Shown here: piece after piece, positions 8,620 to 16,801 of the stretch
Numbering within the stretch: the stretch's first letter is position 1
How the letters are laid out: the number at the start of each line of letters is the position of its first letter
Translations under genes and position numbers: made by a program
Notes under the pieces: model-generated
The model's input: only the letters and a program-made list of their open reading frames with translations
What the model was told of the DNA's origin: nothing
Database searches by the model: none
Assembly (NCBI RefSeq): GCF_024347415.1
Contig: NZ_AP025476.1
Span: forward strand, 1,364,001 to 1,428,000
Reading direction: 5' to 3'
Origin: Vibrio crassostreae
GTDB taxonomy: Bacteria > Pseudomonadota > Gammaproteobacteria > Enterobacterales > Vibrionaceae
Length of the DNA: 64,000 nt

Positions 8620-9201
8620 ATGACCGAGACAGCATTTATTAATTACGTGAATCAATTTGGTGAGCATCAAAAACGTTCTATGTTCGGAGGTATTGGCCTC
8701 TTTCAAAATGACGCTATGTTCGCTTTATTGAGTGAAGGTTGTTTATTCATTAGAGGTGGAAAATCATTAGATAAAAAACTGACCGATCTTGATTGTGAAA
8801 AGTATCGTCATGTAAAAAAACAGACAACAGCTACCGTAAATTACTACGATATTACGGATCTGTTTACATGTGAACATCCTGAATTGGATAGTATTATTCG
8901 TACTTCAATCGATAACTCAATTCAGCAACGTAGCTTCAAGAAATCATCAGCTAGCCGCAGATTAAGAGATCTACCAAACATGCAACTTACGTTAGAACGC
9001 ATGGTTAAAAAGGCGGGTGTGGATGATGTTTCAATGTTTATGCAGTTGGGCGCGCCTGAAGTGTTTAATAAGGTTCGCGAAGCGTACGGAAACGATGTTG
9101 ACCTAAAACTACTTTGGAAATTTGCGGGTGCAATTGATGGTATTCACTGGAAACTATTACAAGAGCCACGCAAGCAGCAATTACTAAAGAGCTGCCACTA
9201 A
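8620..9201 (+). CDS. tfoX: TfoX-family regulator of natural competence
   Basis: A 193-residue protein with the two domains of the TfoX/Sxy family. The N-terminal domain (about 1-95) has the RSMFGGIGLFQNDAMFALL signature. The C-terminal domain (about 110-190) has LRDLPNMQLTLERMVKKAGV and KLLWKFAGAIDGIHWKLL. TfoX works with CRP to switch on DNA uptake and, in Vibrio, type VI secretion. Vibrios also carry a paralogue, TfoY. I choose TfoX because, from memory, this neighbourhood (panP, lysO, outer-membrane protein, RR/HK, serC) is that of V. cholerae tfoX. The start is fixed by AAGGA nine bases upstream, which is buried in a leader hairpin. A terminator follows. Confidence 0.9.
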   Translation: MTETAFINYVNQFGEHQKRSMFGGIGLFQNDAMFALLSEGCLFIRGGKSLDKKLTDLDCEKYRHVKKQTTATVNYYDITDLFTCEHPELDSIIRTSIDNSIQQRSFKKSSASRRLRDLPNMQLTLERMVKKAGVDDVSMFMQLGAPEVFNKVREAYGNDVDLKLLWKFAGAIDGIHWKLLQEPRKQQLLKSCH

Positions 9202-9241
9202 AGAAGTTTGCCTTATATGCTTAAGATTACTGTTAATAAAT

Positions 9242-9270
9242 AAAAACCGAGGAATGTCCTCGGTTTTTTT
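9242..9270 (+). terminator. Bidirectional terminator after tfoX
   Basis: Perfect stem CCGAGGA (9247-9253) with TCCTCGG (9257-9263), extended by A/T pairs and followed by a run of T. It separates tfoX from the convergent outer-membrane protein gene. Confidence 0.9.
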
Positions 9271-9332
9271 GTTTTTGTCTTAGCAAGTTTGAGAGGCTAA
9301 GAGCTTATCTGTTCGGGCTTTAACGTTAAGTA

Positions 9333-9875
9333 CTAGTACTTGAAACGAGCAGTGAACATAAGTTGGTCACCGTAGAAGTCGTTAATACGAGCTTCAGCAC
9401 CTAGAGAGAAAAGCTCTGTAGAGTGGAAACGCGCGTAAACAGAACCTGTCCAATCATCGTTGTCATCGATAGAAACGTAACCACCTTTACCACCAACTTC
9501 TAGTTGTGGACCAAGCCATTGGCGAACACCAACGTTGATTTCCATACCGATATCAGTAGAGCTTGAGTTCTCTGGCTGAACGATACGAGCTAGCATTTCA
9601 CCTGTTAGGTCTGCCCAGTTGTTTAATGGAGCGTGGAAACCAAGACCTACAGCTGAGTCGTAATCGCCTTCAAATTCTGAATCGATACGTGCTACAGCAT
9701 GAGCGTTCGGGTGAATTGACTTACTGAACGCACCACCAAATGTTACTGGGCTAGCACCGATGCGTGCTTCAAAGTAATCATAGTTAAAGTTGCTCATTAC
9801 CTGTGGTTGTTCATCAACAGCTAGTGCTTGACCAGAAGCCAATAGCATAGCGGTAGTAAGTAGAATTTTGCGCAT
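9333..9875 (-). CDS. Outer-membrane beta-barrel protein, unknown function
   Basis: A 180-residue protein with a signal peptide (MRKILLTTAMLLASGQALA, cleavage after residue 19). The mature sequence alternates polar and hydrophobic residues and ends in an aromatic residue (FTARFKY), both hallmarks of outer-membrane barrels. Repeated short strands such as YFEARIGASPVTFGGAF and EARINDFYGDQLMFTARF suggest 8 or so strands. It resembles the YfaZ/OmpW-sized small barrels, but I cannot assign a named family. It follows tfoX in convergent orientation and is downstream of the RR/HK operon, with about 290 non-coding bases between. Confidence 0.75.
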   Translation of the reverse strand: MRKILLTTAMLLASGQALAVDEQPQVMSNFNYDYFEARIGASPVTFGGAFSKSIHPNAHAVARIDSEFEGDYDSAVGLGFHAPLNNWADLTGEMLARIVQPENSSSTDIGMEINVGVRQWLGPQLEVGGKGGYVSIDDNDDWTGSVYARFHSTELFSLGAEARINDFYGDQLMFTARFKY

Positions 9876-10162
9876 AACGACCGTAAACCTATATTAGTGT
9901 TAATTCCTTTGGTTTGAGACAAATCGGCAAACCATAAACATTGAGACAGTTTAATCTAACTCACGGAAAAGTAATCCTTTAAAATGTAAAACCTTACTCA
10001 TTTAGTTAAAAAACAAGCAAATTAAGGATCAGTCTGTAACGGAGATCTCATGTTTTAGAGCGAATGAGAAAAATAGACGAACGAATTATCCAAAATTTGT
10101 ATGTATTCGGGCGGTTCTTATATCGGATGCCGCTTTTCTCAGTATCTATTCACCAATTAGTG
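9876..10162. other. Intergenic region upstream of the barrel protein gene
   Basis: About 290 bases between two reverse-strand genes. It must hold the promoter of the barrel gene. No hairpin or recognisable operator was seen. Confidence 0.4.
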
Positions 10163-10660
10163 CTATTCACCAAAACTGGTGCGTTTATCCGCCATGGAAG
10201 TCAGTATACGCTCGGTATCTAAGATGGAAGTCCAGTTAAGCAATTGTTTGTCGTTGGCAATGACATAGTCAGTCAATTGTTGAGTAATCGTGTCTCTCAG
10301 TTGGTCGCCTTGCCAAGGTTTTGAAATATAGAAATCAAGTGCAGCGTTGTTAATGGCCGTTACGGTATCTTCAAGCCCAGCTTGCCCTGTGAGTAGCAGT
10401 TTACGCGTTGGCTTGGTCGCGTCGTGTTGGTTGAGTTCGATCAGAAAATCGATGCCGGTTTTTTCTGGCATGATGTGGTCGCACAAGATTAACGCGAGCT
10501 TAATACCATCTTGTCCCATTTCTTTGATTACTTGCATGGCTTCATCGACCGATTCAGCACCTTCAACCAGAAAGTTCTCTTCAAATATCGCCAAGTCCTG
10601 AAGGACACTATTGAGAACTTCAGGTTCATCATCGACACATAAAATTAGGTACTTATTCAT
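10163..10660 (-). CDS. Response regulator receiver protein
   Basis: A 165-residue CheY-like receiver with all key residues: acidic pair D10-D11 (CVDDEPE), phosphoacceptor D61 (LCDHIMPEKTG), T91 (LLLTGQAG) and K114 (YISKPW). A 40-residue tail follows the receiver, with no DNA-binding or enzymatic domain. Its start overlaps the end of the preceding histidine kinase gene by 8 bases, so the two are co-translated partners. The likely role is to take phosphate from that kinase and act through protein contacts; the output is unknown. Confidence 0.88.
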   Translation of the reverse strand: MNKYLILCVDDEPEVLNSVLQDLAIFEENFLVEGAESVDEAMQVIKEMGQDGIKLALILCDHIMPEKTGIDFLIELNQHDATKPTRKLLLTGQAGLEDTVTAINNAALDFYISKPWQGDQLRDTITQQLTDYVIANDKQLLNWTSILDTERILTSMADKRTSFGE

Positions 10661-12596
10661 GAGGTGCTCCTTCTTGTTTGAATGGAAGCCACACTTGCAT
10701 GTTTGTATGACTGCCTACCTCTGACTCCACCAAAATAAATCCTTGATGAGCCGAAACGATTTGTTGAGAAATGGATAGCCCAATCCCTAAACCAAAGTTA
10801 CCTTCTTTTTTGGTCGTGAAATTTGGGTTGAAAATGGTGTTGATGTCTTCTTTGGCAATGCCATGGCCAGTATCGGAGATTTGCACCACAAGAAACGTGT
10901 CGTCACCTTTTGTATGTTGAGAGGTAGTAATGGACACTTTGCCTCGTTCAGAAAGGGCATCGAGCGCATTGGAAAGAAGATTGGTCCACACTTGTTGCAG
11001 AGAGAGTGACTGGCACAATAAAGGCGGTAAGTTGGTGTCGTAATGCTTCTCGAGTTGGTGATGTTTGAGTCTGTTTTCAAAGATCACTAAAGTATCTTCA
11101 AGCCCTTCGTGGATATCTGTGTAGTGGCGAACTTCTTCATCTTCTCGGGCATAGCTTTTTAGGCTTTTGACCATATCGGCAATACGCTTGCTGCACACTT
11201 GAATTGAGCGGATAGAGTTCCCCACATAATGGTAATGCTCTAAGTCATTGAGCAGCTCTTTGCCTGCGACAGGGGAGTCTTTTAAGGTATCTAAAACCGC
11301 AGCGTCTTGGCTTAGGTTGAGCCTCACGGCTTTTTTGGCCAGAGCGCGATCATCGATGGTCGATGTAAGGTGTTTTACCAGCTGTCTTTCTTGTGCCGTG
11401 GATAGCGGCTTCGCTAGTTTTGAATGCGCTAATACGTCAGTCCCTTTGTTTGATTCAGGGAGCGAAGAGTTCTCAAGTATCTGGTCTAGGTGTTCAGATA
11501 GAGTTTCAATACTACGCAATATAGCTGCAATCGGATTATTCAGTTCGTGAGCAACGCCGGCTACCAGCTGACCTAACATCGCCATCTTTTCTTTTTCGAT
11601 CAATTGCTGGTGGGCTGATTCCAGTGACTCGAGTGTTTGCTGAAGTTTGATCTTATTGGTGATGCTACGTTGCAAACGTCGATTGAAATGACGGAGCAGT
11701 AGATTGGTGAATAGCGGCAGCAAGGTATTGTTGGAATGCATTACCTGCGCAAAACTGTCTTTATCAAGCTTAATCACTCGCGTTTGGGTAAGAGTGATGC
11801 CAGTAGAGAATGAAGGTTCGCCTGTTACGAATGACATCCCACCAACAATGTTTCCTTTAGAGTGACGCACTACCTCTCTTTGTTGCCCCAATTCATCCTT
11901 TTTGTAGAGTGCTACTTCGCCTTCAATGATTAACCATAGGAAGCGATTGTCTTCACCTTCAACCGTTAGTAAGTGTTCTGGCGAGTAATCTCGAATGGCC
12001 TTGGATTTGTCATCTTTAGAGAATACCTCCTGCAATGCACTGACGACACGCTCGGCAAGAGCATTATCAGAAAGCTGATGGTAATCATGAATGAAACCAG
12101 ACTGGAACGAATGAATCTTTTGCTCGATGTGTGCTCTGAGTAAGCGCTGTTGATCCAATGCATCACTGTAATAGAGTAGGTTTTCTGAGTCGTATTGAAT
12201 GACAAAAGACGTTAGCTCTTTTTGCGCTGACTTGAATAGAACCTGATCTTGAACTGGTTTGGTTAGGCAGTGATTGAGTCGACCTTCATTCACTGCGGTG
12301 AGAATGGATTGAATGTCTGACGAAGCGCTGACTAATATCGTTCTTGCGGTATTACTATGGGGCAGCTGTTCAAGTTCAATTAGAAATTGCACACCATTAA
12401 ATTGAGAATGATGATGAGTGATCACCAAGGCAACAGTTTGGTGGTGATCATGGATATCTTCTAATGCGTGATGGGCGTCTTCTATGTTCTCGGCAGTATA
12501 AATATCGAATACAGAAGCCAACGGAGCCAGCTCCGAACGTATTCTTTCAATGCTAACCGGATTATTGTCCAAACAGATAACAGCGTATTGATTCAC
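10653..12596 (-). CDS. Hybrid sensor histidine kinase: pseudo-receiver, cNMP-binding, HisKA, ATPase
   Basis: A 647-residue soluble kinase with no membrane segment. Residues 1-130 form a receiver-like domain; about 180-300 form a cyclic-nucleotide-binding domain (IIEGEVALYKKDE, NIVGGMSFVTGE). A coiled segment runs 310-340, HisKA has H350 in LVAGVAHELNNPIAAIL, and the ATPase domain is at about 510-640 (DTGHGIAKEDI, GLGIGLSISQQIV). The phosphoacceptor aspartate of the receiver is replaced by H61 (VITHHHSQFNG), while the lysine (LTKP, K113) remains. A long insert between H350 and the ATPase (about 380-460) is unusual. It overlaps the intact receiver gene downstream. The cNMP domain suggests a cytosolic ligand; which one is not known. 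Confidence 0.88.
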   Translation of the reverse strand: MNQYAVICLDNNPVSIERIRSELAPLASVFDIYTAENIEDAHHALEDIHDHHQTVALVITHHHSQFNGVQFLIELEQLPHSNTARTILVSASSDIQSILTAVNEGRLNHCLTKPVQDQVLFKSAQKELTSFVIQYDSENLLYYSDALDQQRLLRAHIEQKIHSFQSGFIHDYHQLSDNALAERVVSALQEVFSKDDKSKAIRDYSPEHLLTVEGEDNRFLWLIIEGEVALYKKDELGQQREVVRHSKGNIVGGMSFVTGEPSFSTGITLTQTRVIKLDKDSFAQVMHSNNTLLPLFTNLLLRHFNRRLQRSITNKIKLQQTLESLESAHQQLIEKEKMAMLGQLVAGVAHELNNPIAAILRSIETLSEHLDQILENSSLPESNKGTDVLAHSKLAKPLSTAQERQLVKHLTSTIDDRALAKKAVRLNLSQDAAVLDTLKDSPVAGKELLNDLEHYHYVGNSIRSIQVCSKRIADMVKSLKSYAREDEEVRHYTDIHEGLEDTLVIFENRLKHHQLEKHYDTNLPPLLCQSLSLQQVWTNLLSNALDALSERGKVSITTSQHTKGDDTFLVVQISDTGHGIAKEDINTIFNPNFTTKKEGNFGLGIGLSISQQIVSAHQGFILVESEVGSHTNMQVWLPFKQEGAPHE

Positions 12597-12778
12597 AGCT
12601 TAACCTTAATAGTAGCGACGCTTCTAGCCTAGCAAGAACCGCTGAATAAGGATGAGAGCTAGCCGTTAATTTGTTGAGGCAATCGAAGTATCGAGCAATA
12701 GACTGATTTAACTCAATGTTTCTTGTTTGCTACTGATGGGTTAGACTAAAAAAATAGACTCGTGTAGAAAGAGAACTC

Positions 12779-14041
12779 ATGGAACAGTTAAGAAAAATTG
12801 GTGCAATTGGCGGAGCAATCTCATTGGCGCTTTGTTGGCCGTTAGCGGTAGGGCAGATTGGACAAAATGCGATTACTGATGGCGTTGCAAAGCTTAACAA
12901 TTCAAGCATTCAAGCTGAGATCGTGGAATACGATAGAGGTTACCTCTCTTCCAACGTAACCACTCGTGTGACTGTGACGGATGAAAATCTGAAAGAGCAA
13001 CTTGCGATTGATGGACTGCCGAGTGAGTTTGTGATTAATAGTGCGGTTAGCCATGGCTTGGTGAGCCTAAATGCTCTGTCGACGTTTGAAAATACCGATA
13101 TTCTGCCTCTAACTCTGACGACTAGCACTGAGCTGAACGGCAACACGGATTTCAACTTCGAGTTAAGCCAGTTCAATCATCAAGGCTCTGATGAGAATGG
13201 TACTTCGGTATCTATCACTAAATCGAATCTTTCTGGCCATGCTACTGTTTTAGGGCAGGTTGATTACGAGCTTTCTATTCCTTCTGTTCAAATTGATTTC
13301 GAAACCGGTGAAGAGGTAACGCTGTCTAACTTGAAAGGTGTTGGTTCAGGCCAACAAGCGAAAGGCTACTGGTTAGGAACCCAGAATTTTACTATCGATA
13401 GCTTCTTGGTTTCAGATTCTGCAATGCAGCCTTTCATGACCATTGAAAACTCTAAGTACGATTTTGAATCGCACCTAGATGAAGCGACTAAGCGTCTGCG
13501 CAGCAATCTCAAATTGGATATCGCAAATATCGAGACTAATGAAGGTCAGTTGAACAACTTAAACGTTGATTTTGAAATATCGAAATTAGATAGCGAATCG
13601 TTCGAGAAAGTCTTTGAGATTTACCAAACTAATCCAGTGTTGACGCAAGAAGACGTCGCAGAGATCATTCCATTTATCGATATCCTGTTTGCTAAAGGCT
13701 TTGATCTTTCAATGAACAACATGTCGCTAGAACTGGGTAAGGGCCAATTCGAATCTAAGTGGTTGGTGAGCGTACCGGAAGGGACAGAAAATATCAGCAG
13801 CAACCCTTCGATGATCATGCCTGCATTAACGGGCAACGTTCACTCTAGCTTTTCAAATGAGCTTGTTGAAGAGTACCCATTCATCCGTGAAGGAATCGAT
13901 GAATTGCTTGTGATGGAAATGATCAAGGAAACAGAAAGTGGTTATGAAATCAGCGCTGACTTAGAAAATGGAAACCTAGTGTTCGAAAATGGACAAGAAA
14001 TTCCATTAATCGCTCTACTTATGCCGGTTTTTGTTCAATAA
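12779..14041 (+). CDS. DUF945 (YdgA-like) protein
   Basis: A 420-residue protein with one N-terminal hydrophobic helix (about 7-27) and a long periplasmic part rich in beta strands and asparagine. The opening, with LALCWPLAVGQIGQ followed by VEYDRGYLSSNVTTRV, is that of the DUF945/YdgA family, here somewhat short against about 500 residues in E. coli YdgA. It is probably anchored in the inner membrane facing the periplasm. Function of the family is not established. It is divergent from the kinase operon and followed by a perfect palindromic terminator. Confidence 0.8.
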   Translation: MEQLRKIGAIGGAISLALCWPLAVGQIGQNAITDGVAKLNNSSIQAEIVEYDRGYLSSNVTTRVTVTDENLKEQLAIDGLPSEFVINSAVSHGLVSLNALSTFENTDILPLTLTTSTELNGNTDFNFELSQFNHQGSDENGTSVSITKSNLSGHATVLGQVDYELSIPSVQIDFETGEEVTLSNLKGVGSGQQAKGYWLGTQNFTIDSFLVSDSAMQPFMTIENSKYDFESHLDEATKRLRSNLKLDIANIETNEGQLNNLNVDFEISKLDSESFEKVFEIYQTNPVLTQEDVAEIIPFIDILFAKGFDLSMNNMSLELGKGQFESKWLVSVPEGTENISSNPSMIMPALTGNVHSSFSNELVEEYPFIREGIDELLVMEMIKETESGYEISADLENGNLVFENGQEIPLIALLMPVFVQ

Positions 14042-14111
14042 ACAGAGCAAGCTTGAATACTGATAGGGTGATTTAGCAGGTTAAGCTTAAACATTTTATA
14101 CGGTACAAAAC

Positions 14112-14140
14112 AAAAGAGGTCTTAAGACCTCTTTTGTTGT
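14112..14140 (+). terminator. Terminator after the DUF945 gene
   Basis: A 24-base perfect palindrome from 14112 to 14135 with core GAGGTCTTAAGACCTC, followed by a T-rich stretch. It ends about 70 bases before serC. Confidence 0.8.
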
Positions 14141-14204
14141 TTTTATGTTGGGTAAAACATGGTATTACTTGCATAGTTATTATTTAGCAGGAGCAATCAT
14201 CCCC

Positions 14205-15299
14205 ATGGAACTTACATTAGATAACGTATTCAACTTCAGTGCAGGCCCAGCTGCGCTGCCTAAACCAGTAATGAAACAAGCTCAAGCGGACTTCATTGAT
14301 TGGAATGGTTTAGGGACTTCCGTGATGGAAATCAGCCATCGCAGTAAGGAATTTATTCAAGTTGCTGACGAGTCCGAACAGGACTTACGTGATCTTCTGA
14401 ACATCCCAGACAACTACAAAGTTCTTTTTTGTCAGGGGGGCGCTCGTGCTCAATTCGCAGCTGTTCCTCTAAACCTTTTAGGTGACGCGACAAAAGCGAC
14501 TTACATCGATGCGGGTTACTGGGCAGAAAGCGCAGTGACTGAAGCGAGCAAATATTGCGAAATTGATGTATTCAACGCGAAGACGTCAGTTGATGGCAAA
14601 GCGGCTGTTGTTCCGGCTAAAGATTGGAAAATTGACCCAGAAGCAGCGTATGTACATTTCTGTCCAAACGAAACCATCGATGGCATTGAAATCAGCGAGC
14701 TTCCTCAAACAGATAAGCCAATCGTAGCGGATATGTCATCTAACATTCTGTCTCGTAAGATTGATGTGTCTCAGTACGGTGTTATCTACGCGGGTGCGCA
14801 AAAGAATATCGGCCCGGCTGGTATCTGTATTGCCATCGTGCGCGATGACCTACTTGAACTCGCAAACGATGTGTTGCCGAGTATTCTCAACTACAAAGTA
14901 CTTGCTGAAAAAGACTCAATGTTCAACACACCGCCAACGTACGCTTGGTACCTATCAGGCCTTGTGTTCAAGTGGCTGAAAGCTCAAGGTGGCGTTGAAG
15001 CGATGGAGCTTGTGAACAAAGAGAAAGCGGCGTTGCTATATCATGCGATTGATAGTTCTGCTTTCTACAAAAACGACGTTCATACAGCAAACCGTTCAAG
15101 AATGAACGTACCATTCCAATTAGCGAAACCAGAGCTAGATGCTAAGTTTTTAGAGTTGGCTGATGCTGCTGGTCTGAAATCGTTAAAAGGTCACCGAGCG
15201 GTGGGTGGAATGAGAGCTTCACTTTACAATGCGATGTCTCTGGAAGGCGTTCAGGCGCTAGTTAGCTTCATGAAAGACTTCGAAGAGAAGTACGCTTAA
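14205..15299 (+). CDS. serC: Phosphoserine aminotransferase
   Basis: A 364-residue class V PLP aminotransferase, matching the family length. The N terminus [15 protein letters not shown] and the segment [11 protein letters not shown] are diagnostic. The PLP lysine lies in [13 protein letters not shown]. SerC converts 3-phosphohydroxypyruvate to phosphoserine in serine synthesis and also acts in pyridoxine synthesis. I start at ATG 14205 because AGGAG (14189-14193) sits 11 bases upstream and the protein then begins as the family does. An in-frame ATG at 14145 lies within the terminator region and would add 20 residues with no family match. A terminator follows; it is monocistronic here. Confidence 0.95.
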   Translation: MELTLDNVFNFSAGPAALPKPVMKQAQADFIDWNGLGTSVMEISHRSKEFIQVADESEQDLRDLLNIPDNYKVLFCQGGARAQFAAVPLNLLGDATKATYIDAGYWAESAVTEASKYCEIDVFNAKTSVDGKAAVVPAKDWKIDPEAAYVHFCPNETIDGIEISELPQTDKPIVADMSSNILSRKIDVSQYGVIYAGAQKNIGPAGICIAIVRDDLLELANDVLPSILNYKVLAEKDSMFNTPPTYAWYLSGLVFKWLKAQGGVEAMELVNKEKAALLYHAIDSSAFYKNDVHTANRSRMNVPFQLAKPELDAKFLELADAAGLKSLKGHRAVGGMRASLYNAMSLEGVQALVSFMKDFEEKYA

Positions 15300-15368
15300 T
15301 CGATGACAGGGCTTTGACTGATAAATTGCTTATGTGATTTTTATTGTGTCGAACGCACCGAACGAGAT

Positions 15369-15396
15369 AAATGCCGCTTTTGCGGCATTTTTTTTG
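15369..15396 (+). terminator. Terminator after serC
   Basis: Stem AATGCCGC (15370-15377) with GCGGCATT (15382-15389), then a T run. Confidence 0.9.
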
Positions 15397-15399
15397 TCG

Positions 15400-15652
15400 T
15401 TAATAATAAAGGGTATGATATGTTGATTTATTGTAAGGACAGTTATTCAGGGATATGACGAATGTATCGGAATGAGCTGATCTTTCTCTTAAAGCGAAAG
15501 TATCAACTGTTTTTTAGGCATTTTTTGCTATATAACGTGTCGCCCAAAGCTGAGCCTCTAATCATGAGTCATGAATAGTAAGCCGCAGCCACTGGTTCAT
15601 TGATGGGCAATTTTAAAATCAAACGTCTAATTTTTACCATAAGGAACCAAGT
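15400..15652. other. Intergenic region upstream of the SBP/cyclase operon
   Basis: About 250 bases after the serC terminator, holding the promoter of the next operon. AAGGA at 15641-15645 is the ribosome-binding site of the GTG start. Nothing else was recognised. Confidence 0.4.
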
Positions 15653-16801
15653 GTGAGGTTACTGAGTCTATTCGCGATGCTATTTCCAGCCGTTGTTTGT
15701 TCGTCCACACTTGAAATATGGGCTGGTATTAATTATGAAACAGCCGATTACGTAAAAGAACATATCGAAACGATGACTGACCATCGCGTGGAAATTCGTT
15801 CATTTGACGTCAACAGTATTCGTTCTGAACTTCTTGTCGCCGATCCTAGAGATAATACCTTTCCCGATGCCATTTGGGTTCCTTCTGACTTTTTAGGTCT
15901 TACTGAGTATATCGAATTAGCGACGCTTCCTAAGGCTTGGGTCGATACTCAACGATATGAGAAAAAAGCGCTCGATGCGGTCGTTATTAACGGTGAGCTT
16001 AAGGCGTTGCCGGTTGGTATTGGAAACCAGGTCGTTTTGTATTCGAGCAAGCCACAAGCGCAAGTTGTTACATGGGAGAGCCTAATTGAACGCTCTGCTA
16101 AGTCCGATCAAGTGAGTGTGCTTTTTCCCAACCCAAACATGTACTTCTATTTAGCTTTCTATCAGCTTTTTTCTGAAGACTTATTATCGTCAAAGAATGT
16201 TAACGGTGAAGGACTAGTTGCTATTTTTGATTTCATCGACATGTTGCAACAGAAAAATGTCATCGAATCATCGTGTAGTGACATTTGCGCGAGGCAGAGA
16301 TTCATCAATGGGGAAGTCGAGTTTTTGATTGACGGCGACTGGGCGTTCAGCGAACTCGATGCAGCGTTTGGTCGAGATTTATACATCAATTCGTTGCCGA
16401 CCTACCGTGGTGAAAGTATGTCTTCATTTAGTGGCGCTAAGATTTTTGCTGTCACGGAAAAAGGCATGCAAAACCCAGATAAAAAATTGGCTTTGAAAGA
16501 AGTAATTCAATATTTGCAATCAAACAGTTTCACCTATTTAGCTCACTCGAGTGCCATGGTTTCACCGTTTTATGAGGTTAATCAGCGCCGTGTTCAGGAA
16601 GGCAACCAGACCTTTTCAAATATGTATGATGAGTTTCAAGCGTCGCAAATGATGTCGAGTGACTACAAGATGGCGATCGTTTGGGAGGCGTCGGCTCGGG
16701 CGTATCAGCGTTACAAGTCAGGGATGCCAAAGAGTGAATTGCATAAATTTTACAATGATTTTGTTCAATATTACTCGGAGAATATGAGGGCAAGAGATTG
16801 A
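15653..16801 (+). CDS. Periplasmic solute-binding protein (ABC type), no transporter genes nearby
   Basis: A 382-residue extracellular solute-binding protein. A signal peptide covers about the first 17 residues (LLSLFAMLFPAVVCSS), followed by the typical opening LEIWAGINYETADYVKEH. The fold looks like the maltose-binding/SBP_1 group: LPVGIGNQVVLYSSK, WVPSDFLG, a lid segment FINGEVEFLIDGDWAFSELD. The start is GTG with AAGGA seven bases upstream. No permease or ATPase gene is nearby. Instead its stop overlaps the TTG start of a membrane diguanylate cyclase. I infer that it is a ligand-sensing partner of that cyclase rather than a transport component, comparable in layout to NspS with MbaA, though those are different families. 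Ligand unknown. Confidence 0.82.
   Translation: MRLLSLFAMLFPAVVCSSTLEIWAGINYETADYVKEHIETMTDHRVEIRSFDVNSIRSELLVADPRDNTFPDAIWVPSDFLGLTEYIELATLPKAWVDTQRYEKKALDAVVINGELKALPVGIGNQVVLYSSKPQAQVVTWESLIERSAKSDQVSVLFPNPNMYFYLAFYQLFSEDLLSSKNVNGEGLVAIFDFIDMLQQKNVIESSCSDICARQRFINGEVEFLIDGDWAFSELDAAFGRDLYINSLPTYRGESMSSFSGAKIFAVTEKGMQNPDKKLALKEVIQYLQSNSFTYLAHSSAMVSPFYEVNQRRVQEGNQTFSNMYDEFQASQMMSSDYKMAIVWEASARAYQRYKSGMPKSELHKFYNDFVQYYSENMRARD

Noticed and set aside
14145..14204. Upstream ATG extending serC by 20 codons
   Set aside because: Lies within the preceding terminator region and has no family match; the ATG at 14205 has a good ribosome-binding site.
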